From contig OU015499.1 in assembly GCA_907164885.2 (NCBI GenBank), forward strand, positions 161,622,590 through 161,686,589: a stretch of 64,000 nucleotides of DNA, read 5' to 3'. Under the pieces are notes generated by a model. The model saw nothing but the letters and a program-made list of their open reading frames with translations, did no database searches and was not told the DNA's origin. This DNA comes from Dolomedes plantarius. Its lineage: Eukaryota; Arthropoda; Arachnida; Araneae; Dolomedidae. Of this stretch, positions 54,244-64,000 are shown one piece after another (position 1 is the first letter of the stretch; each line of letters begins with the position of its first letter). A program made the position numbers and the translations under genes.

Positions 54244-55276
54244 AATTAAAACGATATGACTTATCATAAGACAGCCTTAGGAATACTATGCATAAAGGGA
54301 TAGAAAATATGTAAGGAATTAATTATCAAAGGCAGGCTGCTTTGATCCATTTGGAACTGAATTAGATGTAACTGAACCTGATCTAGCACAGAGCCTCGAA
54401 GATATATTTAAAATATGTTTGAAACGAAGTACTGTGATAATTTAGAAACCTTCTAGAATGCCTGATAAAAGATAGCCACTCAGATTTCGAACAAGTCTTA
54501 GTTGGAGCCACGGAGCTTGCAACTTATTTAGTAGTCACTCTTGAATTTCGGGGAACAAATTTACAAAAAGGAAGAAGGATATTCAATTATGAGTATGTGG
54601 ATAAACCAATACATAACTGGAAAGAAATGTTTGAGGCGCATTGTTTTTAACAAATACCATAGAAAGCGAGACAGGCTAGGGAAGATTATTCCAAACAATT
54701 CCACAGAAAAAACATAGAAGATATGCATCGGAACTACAAATTGTTTTGACAAATGGAAAAATTATTCAGAATAATGACCAAATGATGTCTATAAAAGATG
54801 TAGACATAGAAGAAATGGAAGTATTAAAACCTACTGTTTTGGGAACCCTATAAAAATTCTACAATTGCTACAAATAACAGCCACTGGCTTTTGAAATGTA
54901 TATATATATCTTTAAGGATACTTTTAACCATTCATATAACTATAGAATTAGGAAAACTAAGCTTTTCTATATAAATATCAATTAAAACATACCTGTTCAA
55001 CAATATCGCAGGAGAGACTCAACAGTCTTTCAATACTGTCTATAGAGCATGTGGAAACTAGGAAATAAAAATTAAGTCAATTTGTAAATGATCTTGCAAA
55101 TAAAAAATCTAGCACAATTTGACTGTAAATAATTTTGATCTGTGGATAAAATATATGTAGTCTAGCTATTTCTTAGTTTTCTTTTCTTATAAATGTACAT
55201 AAAAAAGGACATATGATCAATTTCTTAATTTTTCTCTTTCGTACTTCACATGAAATGTTTTTACTTTTATTGTATA
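54244..55276 (+). pseudogene. Decayed coding-like region of unknown identity (copy B)
   Basis: Counterpart of 19260-20265. The same protein-like phrases occur (NYEYVDKPIHNWKEMF) but with an additional frameshift near 54468 and different stops. Unrecognised family. Confidence 0.4.
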
Positions 55277-55738
55277 CTAGTCGGGCTTCGCCCGGCTAAG
55301 GTCGGGCTTCGCCTAGCTACTCTCAAGCCATCCGTGTAACATATTTATGTACTTCGGGCCCCACAAAAGAAAAAAAAAAGCCCTCAAATGTATTAAATCA
55401 AAGTGAATAAATCAAATCAATTCTTTTCAATTTTCATTCCCATCGCTGCCGACAGATGACAGCACCACTGCAAAAGATGATTTGGTTTCTCAGCAGTAAG
55501 TGATTTTAAAATGAAAATATCTCTAAAACTATTGAATTAACAGAATAAGTGTACGCAGAAAAAATTATCAGTTTCCAAAGCTCTTTCCAAATATGTAACA
55601 TTTATGTACTTTCATGAGAAAAAAAATACACCGATTTTCCTGTATATTTGTTGGCCATTTTTTTTCGAGGATCGATGCACGCCTGGATGAGTTACGGTCA
55701 CGTGATCCGACTTCTCTCTGTCCCTTTATTAGTATAGA
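55277..55738 (-). mobile_element. Non-autonomous Helitron, 462 bp (copy B only)
   Basis: Read on the minus strand it starts TCTATACTAATAAAGGGACA and ends with the hairpin GCCGGGCGAAGCCCGA then CTAG. It sits exactly between A and T; copy A keeps the uninterrupted site TTATTGTATATTAGAATTTT near 20250. A second GGCGAAGCCC unit lies just upstream of the terminal hairpin. No coding capacity. Confidence 0.93.
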
Positions 55739-57639
55739 TTAGAATTTTAGAGGACTCCGCTAAAATTTCTGTAATTCAGCCCCACAAGGACTAAGGTGGG
55801 CCCTGATCAAAAGCATGAATGACAAGAACTCGGATGTCAAATTTTCCAGTTTCAGCAAAGTAATTTATTGTTATACTCTGTTACCTTCATATATTGAGTT
55901 AACATAGAAATTTCTAAATTTTTAAATATTAAAATGTATAAGTCACATAAAATCTTCCAGAAATTTTTTTTACAAAAGATTTCTATAATGTTTAAAACAA
56001 AGTTATATGTAACTAACTGTCAACGAAACAGATATTGAGCAATAAACTTCAATATGAAATGCTAAGCTATCAAAATGACTGCAAAGGAAAGAAAAATCAT
56101 CTGGTAAATTGACTTTTATTGAGATATTATTTTCAAACTGTTTTCATAAAAGAACTTATACAGAATGTTTAAGAGAATTTCCATCATGCAAAATGAAAAC
56201 TTACCAGCCTATATTTTCACATTTGGGGCAAAGTTACCTCTTACATAAATGGTAAATCATTTATATAAATTTTTAATATAAAATCCTTTAATGCCTTTTT
56301 AAATGTTTTCCATCTAGAGATATATTTCATTTCATGCATATTCCATCACAGCACAGTTATACAACACATTTATGGGGCAGTGAAAAAAAATAAAGAGCAA
56401 CAGAATTTTCAAAACTATGTATTTGACACTTTTACTACACTTACTTTCTATTCATTCAATACTTTTTATCCCTAGGAGGGAATAGGATACATAAATCCTA
56501 ATACAACAAACATCAGTTTGGCTAATACTGATCTTAAGGACCAAAAATATATATTAAAATATTACTCTAGATATGAACTGCAAGAACACAGTTATAAATT
56601 TTACCAGTACAAAATAATCTATTGAGTATAAAGAATATGCACATAAGAGAGCAGACAGTTAAAATCTAGCTCTAAACTGACCCAAGTATAATTTTTATAA
56701 TAAAAAAATGTGAAAAACCATATCAAGGCTGTCATAAATATCAGTTTAAACAGATTTTATAAATCTTGAAATGTTTCTTCTGAAGAAATCTTTAGAATGC
56801 ATGGTGTAGAGAGAAGTAAACATTTTTATATAAAACATATTAATTGCATACAGTTATAAAATGTTAAATAATGTATTTCTGTCTTAATAAGAATTTCAAT
56901 TTTAAATATCAAGTATTATTTTTAAATCATTTGCTTTGAAACACATTGATTTAAAACTTTAAACAAGCATATTATAATGAATGATGTACCTAAAATTATG
57001 AATATTTAGGAGTATTACATTTAATGATGTTGCTGTTAACTTTGTTGCAATGAAAGATGGGCATGAATGTTATTTATTAAATCTTGTCATCAAAAATGTT
57101 AATACTAAATGAATACAAAAAAAATAAAATAATATAAAAAATAGTTTCAAATGCCATCATAAATAAAAAGTTCTAATTTAGTACCAATTCATAATTAATG
57201 TGGAAAATTTGATTATTTAAATAAATTTATCTATAAGTTTTGCATGAAATTAACAGTGCATATTAATTTCATTGTAATTTTTAAAAATTTAAAGCACATA
57301 AATGATGGTTTGTTGACTTCGATAAGACTGGATGTTTTAACAATTTTAATATGTTTTAAGCATGGAAACCCCCAAACACATGAATAGTGGGGAAATACTG
57401 AATATTTTTATAGCCTCAAATTTGGTGATTACATAAGTGGTTCCTTTATTTATGTTCTGCTACAATTGGGTTGTAATCTTTATAATAAATGTTTTATTAT
57501 TTAGTTTAATAGCTTAATACTCAGCAATCCTGATCCAGCTAAGCTTCATGCTCACATCACCAAATGTCAGTGATTATATCTCAGAAATGTCACTTGGTTT
57601 TTTTTTTCAGTTTTAACAAATCGAATCTGAATGATGACC
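55739..57639. other. Long AT-rich spacer (copy B)
   Basis: Counterpart of 20265-22146, including the hAT terminal fragment at about 55745-55806. No gene. Confidence 0.6.
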
Positions 57640-57647
57640 ATTTAGAT

Positions 57648-60434
57648 CAGGGGTGGGCAAAAGCCGGCCAGCAGGCCGGATCCGACCCTTTTGCTTACTT
57701 TATCCGGCCCGTTGAAAAATCCCGCATGCAATTTTTTTAATCTCTCTTATGCGATTTTGTTGAAACCAACAATATTAGTGTGCGTAGTGTAGATATAAAT
57801 AATGAAATATATAAATAATAGAGAGTATTATAATTTCGAACAGCTGTAACCATATCTCTACTTTAATGTATGCAACATACTCTCATAAAGCGGGTGGTCG
57901 GCTGACTACATAGAATTGAACGTGCACTCCTCTCACTCTTCGAGGGACGACAGGTCGCAGCACGCGTACTGTTTATTTTGATTTAGCACTGGTCGCATAC
58001 TCGTCATTTCTTTTGAGACTAATGTTTGTTATTTTGCAAATATAATAATAAATTTAAAAAGTGGACTTTTTGTAAGTAAAATTTTAAAACATTGGTTTTA
58101 TTTTATTGTATTAATTAAATTATTTATTTGTAGGCCTTTATAAAATGAGTCAATCTAAAACAAGAAAAGTTGATTTGAAATGCAGAAATTTCAATGAAGC
58201 ATGGACGGTAAAATACCTTTTTACAAACATTGATAAGAAAGTAATGTGTTTAGTTTGTCAGGAAAATTGCTGTTTTCAAGGAATACAATTTAAACAGGCA
58301 TTTTAAATCAAAACATCCAAAATATGCATCACTTTCTTTAAAAGAACTTCAAAATGCAGCAGAAAACTTGAATAAGCAACAAAATATTTTTACCAAACAA
58401 AGTAATATCGAGAAATCTACCACAAAAGCAAGTTATGTTGTTGCACACAAAATTGCGAAGTTCTGTAAACCGTTTACTGAAGCAGAATTTGTTAAACAAT
58501 GCATGGTACAAGTTCGAAGATATGTTGTCCTGAAAAGAAACATATTTTTGAAAATGTAAGCCTTTCGAGAAGAACAATAGTACGACGGATCGAAAATATT
58601 TCAGGAAATTTACTTGACCAGCTAAGAACAAAAATTGCTGATTTTACATATTGTTCTCTGGCTTTAGATGAGTCGTGCGATATTACTGACATAAGTCAAT
58701 TATTAATATTTATTCGGGGCATTAACAAGAAATGTGAAATTAGCGAGGAACTTCTTAGTGTGCATCCAATGAAAGATACAACTACCGGTGAAGACATCTT
58801 TATCGCTGTTGAGTAGTGTTTAGTTAAAGTAAATTAAACTTGGAACAAAATAGTAAGCATCACTACGGATGGTTGTCCTAGTTTAACAGGGAAAAATGTG
58901 GGCTTACTAAAACGAATCAGCGACAAAGTAAAAGAGTTGCAGCCAGAACAAAATATATTAATTTTATACTGCATTATTCATCAAGAAGTGCTATGTAGAA
59001 AAGTCTTGAAATTAAATCACGTCGTTACTGTTGTGATAAAAGTTGTGAATTTTATCCGGGGATGTGCCTTAAATCATCGACAGTTTGTTGAATTTTTGAA
59101 AGAAATTGAAAGTGACTTTTACGAAATTTCTTATTATACTGAAGTGAGATGGCTTAGCATCGGTAAAGTTTTGGATAGGTTTCAATATTTGCTTGATGAA
59201 ATAGTATCCTTCTTGTCGATAAAAGAAAAACTACATGATTTTCCTGAATTGCAAAATGAGGCATGGCTAAACGATTTCTCGTTTGCTGTAGATATCGTAA
59301 AATATTTGAATGAATTAAATATAAATCTACAAGGGAAAAACCAATTCGCTTTCAATATGCACTCAAACGTCAAAGCATTTATGATAAAACTCAATTTATT
59401 TGCTGAAACTTTAATAAGAAATTACTAAATCATTTCCCCTCATTAAAAACACGACGAGAATCATTGAAAAATACTGATTTTCTTAAATATAGTGCAATTA
59501 CACAAGACCTGCATTCTGAATTCCAAAGAAGATTTCAAAGCTATTGAAAAACCTTTATCATTAATTAGTCAACCTTTCAATTTCAATGTGCAAGAAGCTC
59601 CTGTTGAAATTCAACTAGAACTAATTGACTTACAGTCAAATAATTTACTCAAAAATAATTTTCACTCAAACGAATTGAGTGCTTTCTACGGTGCTTTGAA
59701 TACAGAACATTTCAAACATTTTTTTAACTATGTTCAAAAATACCTAGTTTTATTTGGTTCGACATATATTTGTGAAAGAACTTTTTCGTTAATGATTTCC
59801 ACGAAAAATAAATATCGATCACAAATTACTGACGAAAATCTACACTCGGTATTAAGGATTGCTACAAGTGATTTGGATCCCAATTTTGAAGAAATAATAT
59901 CAAATGAACATTCGAGATTTTACGTTTCGCATTAACTATAAGTATTCTATTTTAACGTTTGATGTTTGTCTTTTCTTTTTATAATTTATTTACTATTATA
60001 TTTACAAAATGCAATATAAATATAAAAATGTAATATCTATGTATCAATATAAAATAATTTGTATCGTTAAGATATAAATAACAAAATAAAATCTTTCATT
60101 AACTGATTTATTTAATGACCATTAATTTAATATAATGGATCATATTTCTTTAAAAATTACGTGACACATTTTACTGGGCACAAATTGTTTGCATGTACAC
60201 CCAAGTAAGACAATTTATTATTACTATTATCTATTATTAACTGTCAAATTTCTTTGTCCAAATGCTTTAAAATGATACTTATAGTGTTTTTGTCAAAAAA
60301 ATTTCTTGGGCAGGGAAAAAACTCCACCCAAAATATTCACGTGTGCACAGCGTACGCGGTAAAGTCCTATGGCACTGGAGACATTTTGAAAATTTCATTT
60401 TGGCCCGCACTTAAAAGTATTTGCCCACCCCCTG
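57648..60434 (+). mobile_element. hAT transposon, BED/GTF2IRD2-like (copy B only)
   Basis: Ends CAGGGGTGGGCAAAAG and, inverted on the right, CAGGGGGTGGGCAAAT. A perfect 8-bp duplication ATTTAGAT lies at 57640-57647 and 60435-60442. Copy A has the single uninterrupted ATTTAGAT at about 22154. The element is 2787 bp with a plus-strand transposase relic. Confidence 0.95.
58145..59935 (+). pseudogene. hAT transposase relic, BED finger plus DDE and dimerisation domains
   Basis: The start MSQSKTRKVDLKCRNFNEAW at 58145 leads into a BED-type finger (CLVCQEN, then RHFKSKHPKYASL after a frameshift). Catalytic-domain blocks are FTYCSLALDESCDITDISQL (first Asp) and SITTDGCPSLTGKNVG (second Asp). The insertion domain spans 58898-59428. 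The C-terminus at 59492-59935 has KYLVLFGSTYICERTFSLM, the hAT dimerisation motif. At least four lesions are present (near 58285, 58500, 58816 and 59428). It is the same broad family as 27398-30609, but the pieces are longer and less decayed, consistent with a younger insertion. Confidence 0.88.
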
Positions 60435-60442
60435 ATTTAGAT

Positions 60443-61835
60443 GTTTTTAGCCAATGACATTTGAAATTACCTTCAGATAACAAATTATAAGTTCAGTGAA
60501 TGAAAAATCTTCTGAATTCTTTTTAAAACATTTTTATTTTAATTCTTTTCAAGGAATACAATGAGGAAGATCAGAACTTTGACTTGGTTATTCATATCTG
60601 GATTATTACTTTTATAAATTGATTTTCATACTTTGAAAATATTTTAAATTTTAATTTTTGTTCTGAAAATTAGCCTGTGATACTATTGTCATAATTTATG
60701 TTAATTCTTCGATATACACTGAAATTATCTTCCTACAAACTTTAAAATTTTATGTACCATATTTATTTTTTTAAAATGTTTGTATTTTTATGTGTCTAGC
60801 AATTACATGTTTATTTTATAACTTTTAAGAATTTTTATGAAAATAAAATTCTTGTATTTTTAATTTCTTGTTTCCACACTATCCTATGACATATTTTTTA
60901 AAAATTTAAATTTTGACCTACTTTTAGAAACCGATTGATACATTTTGGAAGTATTTTTTGCTATTTTAATTGTTTACTCCAGATAAATGTTGTATTCAAT
61001 ATTTTTTCATCAAAATATTTTATTGTTTATTAGCTACTTATTGTTGAATTTTCATAAAAAGTGACGATTGTCGGGCTAAAATATTTAAAACAGTAAGAAA
61101 TAGTATTTTCCTGAATGAGAACTCCCCTTGAAAAAGTGTGGCAACTTCCCGCCGAACGGCACAGAATATCGATGTTCCCTGTATATTTTATCTTTTACCG
61201 CAATCATTATCAGTTCAAAAACTTTTGTATAACTCATAACCAGGATAATTGCTAAACACGGTATGTCTGACTTGTATGATGATATATTTATACATTTTAG
61301 ATAAAAATTGTAAACAAAATTATCAGGGCAACTTTTAGCAGTCTCTTAAAATCGATGAGCGTATATTTTAATAGCACGCCAACATCTACCGGAAAGTAAT
61401 ATTCTACTAATTTGCTGAAAATAACATACTATAGCTGAACATGCAGTACCTAACGGTTTAACAGCCATACGTATTGTATTAACATTTAGCTTCACTCAAA
61501 AAAAATATATATATATAGCGTAAAATGTAGAAATTATATATATCATTTTCAACATCTTAACAAAACAGTTTTGTCATACAATAAAGAAATAATAACGTAA
61601 AAATTAAACTTACTTGAATATTGTTTATTTTTCTTGCACCTGGATCAACGTTATTTCAGTACATGATCCATTCTAAAAGGTGGGAAATTTTGTCACCAAC
61701 AGTTTTTCTCTTTTAATTATTTAGATTACAGAGATTTGAACACAATAAGTATGTCATGAACCTATAATATCTGTAGCTTCTTGGCAAATGACAACATAAA
61801 CAACGAACGTAAGCGATACCGTTGCCAGTGATGAG
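60443..61835. other. Right end of duplication copy B, no gene
   Basis: Counterpart of 22155-22412 and 24368-25500, without the Merlin element (junction near 60697). AT-rich. Confidence 0.6.
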
Positions 61836-62182
61836 TATAAATATACTCCTGTGTACGCTACCCATGAAGCTAAAGACTTGACCCATGAAGCTTCTGTAGC
61901 TTCATGACGCTACCGAAGTGTAACGTCACAGAGGCCATGTTAGGCACCAGAGAGGAAAAAAATTAATATCTTTTAAACCAGGGCCCGACTTAGCCTAATT
62001 GGTGCCCGGGGCAAAAACTTCTTTGGGGGCCCCCCTCTGCTTCACTACTTCAGAAATGAAGAACCGAACTTTATGAAGGTATTTAAATTTTTCTCCTCAT
62101 TATGAATATATAACAAGAAAATTTACTAGAACCTAAAATAGCTATAAAGTCCCCCACCCCCTCCAACGGTCAGACGAAATAC
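61836..62182. other. Spacer with hAT-like end, no gene
   Basis: CATGAAGC repeats with hairpin potential lie at 61860-61915. CAGGGCCCGACTTAGCCTAA at about 61980, followed by GGGGCAAAA and GGGGGCCCCCC, resembles the end of a hAT element. Its body is not recognisable before the copia LTR. Confidence 0.4.
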
Positions 62183-62401
62183 TGTTCTGTTCATTTTATT
62201 GATTTTCTGACAATTCTATAAAGGAACCTATCTTTAGTGGAAAATACAGCATGAGTCCAAGAATAAAATAATTACAACATACCTCTCTGGTAGCAGTAGG
62301 AAGACTAAAGTTTTATTAATACATTACATACAAGAATGGTGGATGATTGGTGGTGCCATCTATTGGCAATATGCATAAGTTTAAACTAACATTTCAACAC
62401 T
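62183..62401 (-). repeat. Candidate 3' LTR of right-edge copia element
   Basis: On the minus strand the coding region is followed by AAAGTGGGAG, a polypurine-like tract, and then TGTTGAAATG, a typical copia LTR start (62401). The far end is placed at TGTTCTG (62183) only tentatively. An AATAAAACTTTAG poly(A)-type signal is inside. The 5' LTR lies beyond the window, so the boundary cannot be checked. Confidence 0.55.
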
Positions 62402-62521
62402 CCCACTTTAGTTTAAACAGTTAACAAAATCAAGTTTTCATATAATCAGTGAGAGATTCTGTCACAAAATAAGATAAAGTGAACAAAAAAAAAATTTACA
62501 GCAGTTGAATAAAAGTTCACA

Positions 62522-64000
62522 TTACAGATTTAGTCCCATAGATTTTGCACATAGTTCATGTTTCATTCTGTTGACAGTTTTAGTCAAATAATCGGCTATC
62601 ATATTTGATGTGGAAACAGTTTGTACATCTATATGTCCAAGCTTCAAAGCTTCGCGCACAAAATGATGACGAATGTCAATATGTTTTGATTTACCGTGGT
62701 AGACATTATTTTTGCATAGAGCAATAGCTCCTCTGTTATCACAAAAAATCACAATGGGTTTTACATCTGTAAGACCCAATTCCTTCACAATCTTGTTAAG
62801 CCATATGGCTTCCTTTGCAGCTGCTGATAAAGCCATATATTCGGCTTCAGTCGTGCTTGTAGCTATCGTAGGTTGACGCTTACTACACCAAGATACTGCT
62901 CCTCCTCCAATTGTAAATACATAGCCAGTGGTTGAACGTCGATCTCCTACATCACCTCCATAGTTGGAATCACAGTGTCCAACAATATCACTGCTATGTT
63001 CCTTTGAGTAGTTGAGAGTAGCTCCAGTCGTTCCACGAAGGTACCTCATGATTCTCTTCACACATGTCCAATGGATATTGCCAGGGTTGTTGCAGAACTG
63101 GCATACTGTGTTTACTGCATGAGATATGTCAGGTCGTGTCGCTTGAGATGCATAAAGCAAACTCCCAACAGCAGCTTGATATGGTACTTTAATTTTGCAT
63201 TCTAGTGTACCATTCTGAAGCTTTGATAGAACTTGATTTGGATCAAGAGGTGTTGTAACACTATGGGACTCATGCATGTTATATTTATGTAAGGTACTCT
63301 CCACATATTGTGTTTGGTTCAGGCTAATGGACCCAGCAGGTCTATTACGTTCAATTTTAATACCTAAACAATAATTTGCTAGTCCAAGATCTTTCATTTC
63401 AAACCGTTTACTTAGTTGTTCTTTTATCGAATTTTTAAGATTCACTGAATTACTAAAGATCAACAAATCGTCTACATAAATAGTAACAATTACAAGGTCA
63501 TTATTTTCATTTAAGTTGATAAATACACAACTATCAAAAGAACTTTGCCACAAGCCCATTTCTTTTAGCCCCTCTTCCAACATAAGATACCAAAGTCTGC
63601 CACTTTGTTTTAAGCCGTCTAACGCTTTATTGAGTTTTAGAACCTTCCCCTTCAAATTTTCATGATAATATTCATTAAAACCCTCAGGGATTTTCATGTA
63701 AATTTCCTCATTTAGTTTTCCTTGAACAAATGCCATGACTGCATCCATTTGGTCTATCTCCCAATCATATATAGCTGCATATGCTAACAAAACACGTAAA
63801 GTGACATATCGTACTACAGGTGAAAATGTTTCATCATAGTCTATTCCTTCAATTTGTGAAAAGCCTTTTGCCACCAAACGAGTTTTGTACCTTTCAATTT
63901 CCCCGATTGAGTTATATTTAATTTTGAAAACCCACTTACAGTCAACTATATTTTTATTTTTAGGTTTATTTACTATATCCCAAGTTTTATTCTTAATGTG
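62522..64000 (-). CDS. Copia polyprotein, reverse transcriptase and RNase H part (open, 5' truncated by window)
   Basis: The minus-strand frame is open from base 64000 to the stop at 62522, about 492 codons, and continues upstream. The copia-type reverse transcriptase (RVT_2) begins with TWDIVNKPK and LVAKGFSQIEGIDYDETFSP, with an Asp in QMDAVMAF and the catalytic YVDDLLIF. RNase H follows with HCDSNYGGD, TTEAEYMAL, IFCDNRGAI and HIDIRHHF, which carry its acidic residues. It ends MADYLTK-like (MIADYLTK) and KSMGLNL. No internal lesions are seen, so this may be a young and possibly active element. It differs from the copia at 32591 in sequence and ends. Confidence 0.9.
   Translation of the reverse strand, partial: HIKNKTWDIVNKPKNKNIVDCKWVFKIKYNSIGEIERYKTRLVAKGFSQIEGIDYDETFSPVVRYVTLRVLLAYAAIYDWEIDQMDAVMAFVQGKLNEEIYMKIPEGFNEYYHENLKGKVLKLNKALDGLKQSGRLWYLMLEEGLKEMGLWQSSFDSCVFINLNENNDLVIVTIYVDDLLIFSNSVNLKNSIKEQLSKRFEMKDLGLANYCLGIKIERNRPAGSISLNQTQYVESTLHKYNMHESHSVTTPLDPNQVLSKLQNGTLECKIKVPYQAAVGSLLYASQATRPDISHAVNTVCQFCNNPGNIHWTCVKRIMRYLRGTTGATLNYSKEHSSDIVGHCDSNYGGDVGDRRSTTGYVFTIGGGAVSWCSKRQPTIATSTTEAEYMALSAAAKEAIWLNKIVKELGLTDVKPIVIFCDNRGAIALCKNNVYHGKSKHIDIRHHFVREALKLGHIDVQTVSTSNMIADYLTKTVNRMKHELCAKSMGLNL

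Larger units (their letters stand above)
35477..61835 (+). repeat. Segmental duplication, copy B
   Basis: Direct-orientation counterpart of 1-25500, lying about 10 kb downstream of its end. Microsatellite lengths, one lost finger, a 10-bp minisatellite expansion and the private insertions listed separately are the main structural differences. Long stretches (for example 38808-39131 against 6326-6649) appear identical by eye. Confidence 0.9.

Noticed and set aside
54561..54752. Minus-strand frame conserved at 19591-19782 and 54561-54752
   Set aside because: Opposite strand shows more protein-like text with shared phrases; the frame is hydrophobic by AT bias.

Overview
The window is eukaryotic, AT-rich and repeat-dominated. 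It holds a C2H2 zinc-finger gene pair buried in transposable elements (TEs): copia LTR retrotransposons, piggyBac, Tc1, several hAT types, Merlin (IS1016/ISXO2-like), Helitrons, foldback/MITE elements and a tRNA-derived SINE. There are no operons, no rRNA genes and no convincing intact tRNA gene. The TE mix and the style of the Tc1 transposase suggest an arthropod, most likely an arachnid such as a spider. That is inference from family resemblance, not a marker gene.

The main architectural fact is a large direct segmental duplication. Positions 1 to about 25,500 (copy A) are collinear with about 35,477 to 61,835 (copy B), at an offset of about 32.5 to 36.3 kb that changes only at indels. Both copies carry, in order: a copia remnant, a piggyBac relic, a Helitron 3' end, a hAT MITE, a ZMYM1-like hAT relic interrupted by a Tc1 element, a C2H2 zinc-finger gene on the minus strand, a piggyBac MITE, a second piggyBac relic and long AT-rich spacers. 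Copy A runs off the left edge, so the real unit is larger. Two haplotypes placed end to end by an assembler would look the same and must be excluded.

Because the copies align, each gives empty sites for insertions in the other. Copy A alone has a 1.35-kb Merlin-like element (4345-5695), a hairpin-rich possible solo LTR (16806-17083), a 0.9-kb Helitron-like element (17421-18320) and a 1.94-kb Merlin element carrying a hAT fragment (22421-24359). Copy B alone has a 462-bp Helitron (55277-55738) inserted exactly between A and T and a 2.79-kb hAT with a perfect 8-bp target duplication (57648-60434). About 2 kb at 52255-54243 and most of 49500-51045 are also found only in copy B.

The 10 kb between the copies holds a SINE head (26597), a nearly complete but decayed BED-type hAT with ends and target duplication (27398-30609), Helitron-type debris, and a three-level nest: a piggyBac split by a copia element (32591-35952, target duplication GGAAC), itself split by a 770-bp TTAA-flanked foldback. 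The right end of the window holds a copia element with an open reverse transcriptase/RNase H frame that continues past base 64000.

The best candidates for functional genes are the two zinc-finger genes (12275-13654 with 13 fingers; 44891-46189 with 12), the intact Tc1 transposase in copy B (40640-41680) and the copia polyprotein at the right edge. Almost everything else is TE relic. I found no clearly new molecular system. The most informative material is the duplication with its two-way insertion record and the divergence in finger number and predicted DNA-contact residues between the paralogous zinc-finger genes.
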